Shown here: piece by piece, positions 19,868 through 31,800 of the stretch | Layout of the letters: each line of letters begins with the position of its first letter | Position numbering within the stretch: the first letter of the stretch is position 1 | Assembly: GCF_036588685.1 (NCBI RefSeq) | Contig: NC_086386.1 | Location: 21,472,931-21,536,930, forward strand | From: Mytilus trossulus | Taxonomy: Eukaryota > Mollusca > Bivalvia > Mytilida > Mytilidae | DNA: 64,000 nucleotides | Reading direction: 5' to 3' | Notes under the pieces: generated by a model | Database searches by the model: none | Seen by the model: the letters and a program-made list of their open reading frames with translations, nothing else | What the model was told of the DNA's origin: nothing | Translations under genes and position numbers: made by a program

Positions 19868-22800
19868 CTGTAACAATTATCATTAAGAGTGAAATTATAT
19901 TGTTTCAGATCATTACAATACTTAAACAAGTGTTTGAACTTGTTTCGCATCTACAATACAGTTTATTAAAGTGTATTGGGATTGTATGTCATTTGATCGT
20001 AGTTTAGACCTACCGTTTACAAACATTAAGCATGTGAACAACAATACCAAATACATCTGATATTGAAGGAATGACTTTAATAATTTGTCTGTCTATGAAG
20101 AAATAACATAAAACATTTGGTGCACACTGAATAACGCTCGTAGCGGGTTATTAACAGAGTGCACCACATTTTGTATGTTATTTCGAATAGACAGGAAATA
20201 TATTACAGTCATTTCTTATAATTTAATTCTAAACTCCATTTTAAAAAATAGAAAACCATGAAAAAACGTTGATGAGGTCACAGTCACATTACTAAATTAT
20301 GTCTATGGGCTGATAACAAAATAACGTCAGCCAATCAGAAGACGCGTTACATCCAAAATTAAATTATATAGTTGTAACATCTTTAAAAGACTAGATAAAA
20401 CTATGTAAAAATGCAACTTAGTTTCAACTTCGTTTGATTTGAATTTGAATTTTATTTACTAATACTAAATCAGTACTGAAGCTAAAATGTGTGTTCTGTT
20501 ATGCCTAACATTATTTGCTAACTATAAAAACAGATTTAAATCCACTATTTTCGACATACGAAAATGTCTGTACCAAGTCAGGAATATGACAGTTGTTATT
20601 CGTGCGTTTGATGTGTTTGAGGTTCTCATTTTGCTATTTAATTAGAGACCTTCCGGTTTCTAATTTTCATAGCTATATAGGGATTCAGATATTTTGTGAT
20701 TTAACTCATTGCACTTATATGATTGATATAGATCTAAATTTTGAATCGTATTTTTTTTACAAGAAGTGTCATTAATCTTATGAAATCATCCTCCTAAATA
20801 AATATTTTGTTTTATCTACCAAAATGAATTATAGATGAGGGTATGTCTATTATTAGTACCAAATACCAAAACACAGTTTATTAAAATGATATAACAGGTG
20901 TAAGGGAATACATATAAGGATAAGAATATCACATTAAAAGTTAGTCGTAGTACATTTAGGGTTTTAAATTATTAAGCTTTACGATATAAATAGAAGATGT
21001 GGTATAACTGCAAATGAAACAACTCTTCCAAATGACACAGAAAGTAACAACCGTAACTATAGGTCACGTTTTAATGTAGATGAAAACCGGTCAGAACCAA
21101 AGCCCTATAATAGTGTGCTTTTAAATTAAAAAAAAAAAACCTATTGTGATATGTTTTTTTTTCTTTAAAATATATAAAACCTCAGACAGTGCGAAAATGT
21201 TAGAGCTGTAACCAAAGAAGGTGTTCTACCTGATGTTTATAGATAAAACTAAGGCATATTGAAATGTTACATTTAAACAAGCTGATAAATAGTGATAAAC
21301 AGTGTCAATATCTGCTTTAATCTTACTATATTTTTCATGTTATACACGTTCATATTTGTAATTTAATCCAATAAGTTTTCATCGATTAACTTCATTAGCC
21401 GAAACTGATACTGTTATTATTATAACCATTAATACTTAAATAATGATTTAATTCAATACTACAAATACATACATTTACTCACACCCTAACGCCATTAGTC
21501 TTGGATTCATCGTCTTTTTGGATTAAAAATTACATTAATTTTGTTATTACTCATTCATCTTCAATTAGTGAGTAACTTAATAAAGTAAATGTGTTGACCG
21601 AAAATAAGCTTGCTTTTTGATATATCAATCTATACTTTTTTCTAATTAAACGAGTTGATAGGAACTTGTCAATTCTTCATTAAGATTACAAAAACTGCAA
21701 ATGGGCTCAAATCTACATCCACGTAAAAATAATAACACAAATGAATTGGTGTTATAATTCACAACATCAATATTTGAGAGAAAAACATATGATCTAACTT
21801 ATGCATGCAATTTCATAAAAATAAACTAATACGTACAGCGCTTAATTTTCTTTACAAAAATAATCAGAAAGAACGTTGAAAACAATAAACGTGTCTTTGT
21901 AGATAATATTTTAAAAAATAAATGGGGAAATATTCATTGAAAAATAAAACTTAATTGAGTGAATATGACCAACAAACGAATTGATAAACATTAGTGTATA
22001 TGACCCAGCTGCCCTTTTGAGTTTTAAACGAACAGTGTTGTCATTCTATGCTGTTGTTTTGTTTGTCCACCGAATTGAAAAAATATATATGTGTTACTTT
22101 ACCACGGAAGGTAGTCCTACTGACCATGTCGTAACATGGTTCAACAAATATTAGTCCTTCATTATTTACTACAAAGTATATATTTACATCTTCAACAAAC
22201 ATGACATCAAACTATACTACCGTTTTGCAAACGGAATTAATAACACGTCTACACTTTTAGTAAACAATGAACACATACAACAAATACAGGAAGTACAAAG
22301 ATCGTGTGTCGTGTCAGTTGCAACTTACAACACATAATAAGGAATGGAATACAAAGGGTAAACTTGGTGGTCCTCAACAATACTCAATTTACCTATGGTA
22401 GATTCAAATATAATACTACGTCTGTTATTTCTTTCAGTGGACGATCCATCTATTAAGAATTGTCCATAAACGTGATGTATAAACAATTTATTAACAATGG
22501 TAAGGTTTGATATTATTGGAATCAAATGTTTGAATTCTTATTTTATTACTGATTGATACAACTTGTTACAGGAAATGAAAAAAGCTTTTTGAAATATGTT
22601 CAAAGACAATAATTTCAAAATATAATGTCGAAAGGTGTCAAATTATTTTTATTTTAAATGAATTGATATATGAGGAAAATAAACTAATGGTTCCAGGTCA
22701 ATATCGATTAATTGATTTCAGTGCTAAAGAATTTTGTTAACGAATTATAATTTGATGTTCTGTGATCTTCAATGGCTGCTGTCACTTTAACGTATAACAT

Positions 22801-25800
22801 AATGGTCCTTCTATTATTCAATCATAAAAAGTTATTTCCAATTTATTTCTTACCGTCAAAACCTTAATCTAGCAATTGGTGACAGAAGAACAGTTTACCT
22901 TACTTAGAATATCGACCCAGTTTCAAGCTTCAAAATGCATGAATGCTTCAATAATTTCTTATTTGGTACATTGTTAATATGCACGCTTGTAATTTGATAT
23001 ATCATTTACCTGGTTTTTCGGCATTTTCCTCTGATCCATTCTGTACTTTTGATTTTTGCCACGGGAACGGTTTTTTCTTATATTTATGGTAAAATATAAA
23101 TCCACCAATAGCTCCCGCTATTAAAAGGATTAGTACAACAACTACGCCAGCTATAATTCCTACATTAGATGAGGAGGACGCGGCCGATGCTGTCGTAAAT
23201 GCTGTATAAACAGTAAAAAAACTAACTTCTAAATATGCACAAACCTTGAGTAATGGTTAAAAAAATGGGTATATTATTAAAACAAATACACTTAAAAAAT
23301 TTCAACAAATTTTAATTTAAATAAAGGAATAATAATATCTTGAAGGTATGTGTTTTACATGAAAATTTTATGTTGGTTATTTGTTAGTAATATTTTTCCA
23401 ATTGCGCAAATTTATAAACGTAAATCTTTTAAAGTTTACTAGAATATTCCTTTTGACATTTTTATTTACATACAAGATGAAGAAAACAGAACAAAAATCA
23501 TGATTTACTTACGACAGGTTTCTGGAAAAGAAAAAGACAAATATATTAGATAATTGTAGCTATCAACATGATCAAATAAGACATAAAAAGAGCAATACAC
23601 ACACAAATACATGTACATAAAAGTACGTCCAAATCTAACATTATGCAATATATAGATATCTGTGTGTGACTATAAAAGCTTTCAATTGGTAAATGAAATA
23701 AGTATCGGATCGTTCAAAACGGTGATGCTACAAAAACAGGAATAAAATATGAAAAAAACATTATGAAGATTTGCTACAATAAAACTGATCTATAAAAAAA
23801 ATCATATACAAATCGGATGAATGAAATCATATAGACAAATATATGTCGGCGCAAATGCCATTCTTCCTTGTTATAATCTTCGAATTCTGTACAAATTATC
23901 TTTCAACTGTTCCTCAAATTTGATTATCAGTAATTCAAAACAAACAGTGGACCTATTTTACGATGTTGTGATACTTGGATCTAAGGGCAATGTTTTGTTT
24001 ATACGACGAAACACGATCGACCCTGTCTTTTAATTGTTTGTCATTCACTTCTGATTCGCTGTTTTAATGTTTGAAATTTGCCGAGTCAATTGATCTCTAC
24101 ATGAGTTTTGAATGTCCCCTTAGTATCTCTTCCTCCTGTCCCTTTTTTTGTAAGGAGAATGCATAAAAAATGTATTGGTAAAACTAAAATAGTTGTACTT
24201 ATGACAATGGGAATACCAATAGAACAATGACTAAAAACCATTAATGATCAAACTATGTGTATGCTGACATTAAATATTGCCTACCGTAAGCTGATAGCGA
24301 TATTACAACACTTGATGAATCTGATGTATTGGTAGTGGCGGACTGTCCCTTTACACAGCTTCCTGTATTGGAGCTGACTGAAGAACCTGATACAGCCTAA
24401 AATTATTTTACATAAAATAGTTATAAAAATATCTTGACGGAATTATCAACCTAATTGCCTGACATAAAGTGAACGGTTGTTATGTATTAACATTTGTCTT
24501 GGCGTTACAAGATATGAGTTAATTAGGTATATTGGTTATAGAATCCGTTAATATATTTATCTCGAAACTTGCATTGCATATTCAAATATAGCTATGATAA
24601 GTGCATATAGTATTGCTTTTGACATTTGGAAATGTAATTATTGTTGTGACAAAGCTCAACATATGTTAGATGTGTTGTTAGTTTATATATTTAATTATCA
24701 TATGAATATAATTACCAAACAGGTGAATCTTTTACTCGTAGACGAATCTGCATTGATAATGATAACATAACTAGTAGATCCAGAAGTAACGTATTTTGTG
24801 GCGTAAAACTCACCACCGGCTGCAATAAAAGAAATACTATATTGTCATTCAGATTGAATTAAAAATAAGTAAAACAACAGTTGTAATAGAAACTGTGTTC
24901 TCTTTAAACTTATTACGTGGTTTTTATGGCATTTTTCTAGCACTTTTATGCAGGTTTTTGTTTGTCTTTTCTGATGTTCTCTCCGCCATATTTCTATTGA
25001 TTTGTCGTCAACTCAAGCTAACTCATGGATTAAGAATTACCCATGGTATCTTTTCTGTTTTTGTTTTGAACTAAGGTATCTAAATCACAGGCATGTAGTA
25101 TTGTAACTTTACAAAACATTATCAAATGAGCACAGAAAAGGACACTTTTTTTAATATATATATTTTTATTTTCCTATCATTCCAAAGTCTCATCTACAAA
25201 TACAGATGTAATAAGTATCAATATCTGACCATTTTCTTTTTATCTTATTACTTTATTTTTCGAACACAACTTATAGAGCCCATGTCAATCCTATGATAAT
25301 ATCTAAGCCATTCAATTGCTTCAGTTACAGTAGACTGTAAATCTTACTAGACATATTAGTAAATATATATTTTCAATATCGGAATACATGTATTACAAAT
25401 ATCTTTAAATACATGATATGTTATCATTCAAGATTATACCTGATAAAGATGGGTAAAAATGATACTACATAAAACCTCCAATTTAAAAAAAAAAGTTAAA
25501 TCTGATTGTTCGAATATATCCTCATTCAAAAAGATATGTATAGATGTTTCTTTTGTTTCTGTACAAAACGTGCACAGTTCTGTTTCACATTTCATAAGTT
25601 AAGTAATATTTGTTCCTAGAGTTCTATGCAGCAATCTACATTGAAATGCCCTCAATGAGGGATCATTGGTTATAAGTAAATGAAGACTAAAAAAACTCCA
25701 TTCTTTAGCCACAATATCGATTCCTAGTTTTATTTTTTTCATTTTGCTTGTATGAGAGATGGAGTTTCCTTCATTGATAAGGTGACTTTTATATAAACTT

Positions 25801-28800
25801 TAAAAGTCTCATTTTCATTCAAGTATTCTATATTTTGAAGATGTATGTGTACTGAACTAGAACTTTTTTAAGCACACACTGTATTCACACTAAAATATAT
25901 TTTATCTACTACTGCATCGAATGTTCTATGATATTTCACAACTCGGGGAGGTTCAACTCACAAGAAAAAACGCTAGGTTCATCGATCGTTCTAAACATTC
26001 AAATTTTAAATGGTTTTATTTCTTTTTTTCTAATAATCTGTAAAGATATGTGTTCTCTCTTTGTCACGATATCAGACATTATCGCCTTTTTCGTGCCTTC
26101 ACAAAAGAAAATTCAGAAGAAAGCAAGAAAAGTTGACATCATAATTAATTTTTGATCGATATTGAACTGAGATCAAATAAACCACAAGTGAATTAGATAA
26201 AACCATACTCTTATTATTAACAGGCCAGGAAAGTGATCAATCAGCTTTATAAGATTAAGAGAATGCCTTTTAAGAAATATTTTACGATATAAAAAATAAA
26301 TAGGATATAAGACAACAAATACGCCAAATTGAAAGGTGAATTTTTTTAACAATACATAGAGAAAAAAACCCACATATGTTTGTTCTAGAACGATCGTTTT
26401 ATGGATTTGGTGTCTCAATAATGTGTTTTAATCATTTCCTAAATGCATAAGAAAACAATAAAAGCACGAAAGCAGTATAAGAGACAAGCTAATTATCGGC
26501 AGTGACTAAACAATAAGAACTAAACAGTGGCTGTTAGCAACAACAAAAAATGGTTTCAACTAAGCTGTATAAGGATTCGATGAGAAAAAAATAACGTTAG
26601 ATACCAATTAAAATGCTTAAAACATTTCGGAAGTATCATTCAACAGGTTCGCTTCCAAATAAAGACAACAAAACAAGAACATAATAGAGTATTTTTTGGA
26701 TAAAATTAATCGTGTCTTTACAGAATGGTATAGTTGAACAAATCTAACTATTGAAAATTCGCTGTAATATTGCAGTCGTGACACGTCCATTAATTTTGTT
26801 ATGTCAAAATAAGAACTTGTGACGTCTGTATCTTGACAAACGCTGAGATGTTCCAAACTTTAATATACTTACTAGAACCAAACATTTGTGTACTACATTG
26901 AGTATAGTTAAATGAAATCGTTGTTCTATTTGTACAAGCATCCCATACAGAACCAGAACCACAAAAGACGGAGGATGAGGCATCTGTCACTGTGTAAGCG
27001 TAAACTCCCAGCAGCGCATCAGGGAACCATTGCTTAACGTCTGCCTGATGATCTGGAAAAAAAACCGTAACATTTACTGAATTAGTATACGGTTGGTGTC
27101 ATTGATGATGTATAAATGCCTATAGCATGCTTAACATTTTTGTATAAATTAACAGTCGTAATCTTGTAAACCATTATATAATTAAGAGGCTGTCCAAGTA
27201 AATATCAGGCAAATCCTGTGATATGGGTGGCACATCATAATTTTATTCCCACTAAATTTTTGGTTCCGATGCAATGTTTATATCATACAAAGGCTATATA
27301 TGTCAAAGATATTTCTGAATCAACTGTGGATGGCTCAGAAAATGATTTTAAAGTTCACTAACAATGCAACACAATTTTGTACAAAATGAAGAGTTATCTC
27401 CCCTTTTCAATGAATTTTCAGTGCTTTCTATGTATTTTTTTCTCTTTATTTGTTGCAGTTAATAGAAAAACAAAATTCAACTTTCAGAAAGAATGAATTT
27501 ATGATATGAAATAGATGAAATCATTTTAAAAACAAAATATGTCTTGTGCCATCCACTGCCTGGTTTTTCCATGGACACCCTCTTAAAAACACTATTGTGT
27601 AACTCTAAAAAACATGATAAAAACTAAATAAAGTCACCATCTTTGTCTTTTTTTATTATTTTTTCTTGTTGAAATTTTGACCGAATGTAAGAGAATGTGG
27701 ATTTACAAATTTTATAACGTAACTAAATATAGAAACAAGGAAAAGTGCTAATACCTGCAAATATTGTAAAATAAAGTGAACGTATAGTAAGGTAGAACAA
27801 GATTTATGACAAGCAGAATAATTTAAAAAGAATAAGAGCCTCAAACATTTTGTAGATCAGCAGTTGATTGGTGTCATAACAACTAGTTCTTCCGAGGCTT
27901 ACGATCAAGAAAATAACACCAACTTGGAAGCAAATGACTGAATCAATTTAAAGGATGAGAACTTACTCTCTTTCACTAAAACATGGAATTCCTCAGCACT
28001 TGGTCCGGAGGTTGGATTACATACTGAGCTTATTGTTACTCCAGCATTTGCAACAGATTCTTCAATGAATGATATCCGCGTATCGGCTGCGTTTTCTTCC
28101 GTATCTAGAAAAAGACAAATATACCTTAAACGTAATCTGACGTAAATGAAAAAAAAACTAGTTTCTTCGTTTAATTCTTTAGCTTCACTGATAAAACACA
28201 ATATATCTTCAAATACACATTCACATAATAGGAATTAATAACAATGAAAAATGTTTAAAAGAAATTTTAAAGATGGGTTAGCGCTATAAAACAGGGTTTA
28301 AAAAGTAAAATCACAAAAATACTGAACTCAGAGGAAAATCAATTAGGAAAGTCCATCATTTTCTACATTTGAAAATGCCTGTACCAAGTCAGGAATATGA
28401 CAGTTCTTGTCCATTCGTTTTAGATGCTTTTTGTTATTTGACTTTGCCATGTGATTATGGAACTTTCCGAATTGATTTTCCTTTTAGCTCAGTATTTTTG
28501 TGATTTTACTTTTTAATTAAAGGTTAGTCTTTAGTGTTCTGTGTTTTGTAAATTGTTGTTTGTCTCTTTTGGCCTTTTTCTTCTTTTGAAGAAATGGGAA
28601 ATACATATTCGACTTTATCAGTAAGAATGTTCTATTGTCATCTTTCGCCTCTCGTTTGTACGCCATATGTCTTATAAAATTCGTATATTTGTTCTGTTGT
28701 CAATGAGTTGATCAAATAACATGTATTATTTTTTCTTAGCAATTTTATTCTATTTAATTATCCCTTATACAAAAACAGTGTGGCAAAGAATAAACTAACA

Positions 28801-31800
28801 TGAGATCGATCTATTTGATGATAGTTTTAGGATGAAAATTATACATATAAACTATTCGAAAGTTACAAATCTATAAAAACAAAATGGACGCGTATATATA
28901 TCATTTTGTAAAAGGGACACGTTTTAACTCTGTCTCACTACAATTCAACATCTAGATGTACTCAGATGTTTTTGCAGGACCTAACAAAGAGAAACAGAAG
29001 TACAACAAAAATATATGTATACTCACTAGAATCAAGATAATAATAATAACTGTAGTCTGTTATTTTAGTATATCTCACACAATAAAATCCGTAATATTTA
29101 GGTCCATAAATTTCTTCACTGTTGGTACTCCTGTAAGTATAGTTCGGTCATTATGAAGATTAAAACAAAACAAATAATCATTCATAACCGACAATTAATA
29201 ATAGTATGCATGTACTAGAAAGTATTGAAGAATGAACAATGAACCATAGTAAGGAGAACATCAATACATGTATGATAAATTGAATCAGCGATTTACTTCA
29301 AGATTAGACATGGTAATTATACTGGAAGTGCACCAACAAAAACTTAATAATACGTGGGTTTTTTTCTCTATAACGTAAACATTTCCACACTAGATCGATT
29401 GTTTTGGTTTTGTATTATTTAGTTAAAATCGTGTTCTAATTTTTTTGACATTTACTATTTTTAATCAAAAACAAGACGAAAAATGCAACATAAAAACGTT
29501 ATGAAAGTCATCAAATATCTAATTACAAAAACTATAATCTTAATTTAACATTGATTGCACACAAGCAGTTGTTTTATGGGACTTGATCAATAAGAATGAC
29601 ATATTAAATATATATTCTATAAATTGTCATTCCAATTGCTATTTGTGTGTCTTAATCAAAAAATGATTTTTTTCATTTAACAATGTCCATAATTTGAAAT
29701 GAATAAGAAAACACACTAAATATTACTTTTTCTCTTTTTCATGGATACACGGTTTGTACGACAGACAGAAGAGCGTGACGTCTACACAAGATTCATCATT
29801 GACGTGTGAAGCAAGCGAAAATAGCCAGACAACGTATGAACTTAAAGATTATTGAGAACCTGATGAGATACTTGTTTGGCAATATTATAACTTTCATTAA
29901 ATGTTCATGATTCAGACAAATTCTTACAAATATTTAATTAAACACAATCTTCCTTAATATCTTTTGAAAAGAAGAGACTCGCTTAGATTTCATGGCTATA
30001 GGTCATCGTTCGGCCTTTAAAAATAAGCAAAGTCTTTACCACTTAGTCAGGAATTATGTTATGTCATGTTAAAACACAAATCAAGAAAAAATACTATAAT
30101 AAGATAAAGTCTTTTAAGACAGACAGCTAGATACCATAAACATACTACGTAAACACAAGCCAGAGTCTGAGCTTGATTTGCTATATGATATAAAAACTAA
30201 ACTGACGAAAAAAGGTCATTTATTCAAAATCATAAAATGCAAAAAATACATTTTGCAAATAAAACATTTGACATAAAAGTTCATATTTAATATGAAATAA
30301 TAATACATAATTACTACGAAATAACATCAACTAATATCATGTCAATTGAATAAATGACAAAGAATAGCAAAGGTGGGGAGAAAAACCTGCCCCATAAATA
30401 AACATATATAGTATTACATATCTATTCAAAAGATAATATAAAGGGCGGTATGTGGGTGGGAATTTTGAACAAATTGTTTGATAAAAATCACAAGTTAACA
30501 CATCAAATGCTGATGATAAAAGGAAGTGACCACAATGCACTTACACGTGAACTCGTGCTGACCCGCAATGCCATTGACCAATAAGAAAGATGATATCCGG
30601 TCATGCATTGTTCATAAAAGAAATTTCTCTGCACGTGAAAACAAGTTATCTAATTTCAACAATTTATCGTTTAATTAAGTAGGACACTCTGACCCTTTGC
30701 CCAGACTCGGGACATTATACACTTACAGTAATAATAGATCACTCTTTTATTTAAGTCGGTTAGTAATAACCAATTAAACAGAATTATCTTCTCTGCTGTC
30801 TTAAATTATTTTATTCCGCTTAATTTTCAATTAGCAAATAAAACTGGTTTTAAGACAGACAGCTAGATACCATAAACATACTACGTAAACACAAGCCAGA
30901 GTCTGAGCTTGATTTGCTATATGATATAAAAACTAAACTGACGAAAAAAGGTCATTTATTCAAAATCATAAAATGCAAAAAATACATTTTGCAAATAAAA
31001 CATTTGACATAAAAGTTCATATTTAATATGAAATAATAATACATAATTACTACGAAATAACATCAACTAATATCATGTCAATTGAATAAATGACAAAGAA
31101 TAGCAAAGGTGGGGAGAAAAACCTGCCACAAATCCACCCTTTGGCTGAAAGAGTGGATGTGAAATCCACTCTAAGGCTAAAAGGGTGGATCCCCCCATGT
31201 ATCAAAATACTGGCAATTTTGTATGAAGTTAAAGAATTGATTACAAAATTAATTTATTCCAAACCAATCACCATGACGAAAAAATAATTAAATGTAGTTT
31301 AGCATGAGTTTCATGGCGAAGCATAAAACAATACAGAGATCATAGACCAAGCTACTACGACCTCTGCAAAAATATAACATGCGTTTCATGACGAAGCATA
31401 AAACAAAACCCACTACATATTAACTTTACAAAAGCAAATACACAAAGGTCATAGACCAAGCTACTACGACCTCTGAAAAAGTAGCATGAGTTTCATGACG
31501 AAGCATAAAACAATACAGAGATCATAGACCAAGCTACTACGACCTCTGTAAAACCGAAGCAGCATGAGTTTCATGACGAAGCATAAAACAATACCCACTA
31601 CATACTACAATATTTGCAAAAGTAAATACACAGAGGTCATAGACCAAGCTACCACAACCTCTGAGAAAAATAATACACAGAGGACATAAGTACAAGCAAC
31701 CATGCCCTCTGCGAAAATTTTAATATCGTCCACATTACCCAAAACAGGCAAAGACAGGTAAATTGGTTCGTAATAAATAAGCATTGGGTTGCGGTAAACA

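Noticed and set aside
31300..31720. CRISPR-like array
   Set aside because: Repeat units are unequal with no distinct spacers, and the genome is clearly eukaryotic. Treated as a minisatellite.
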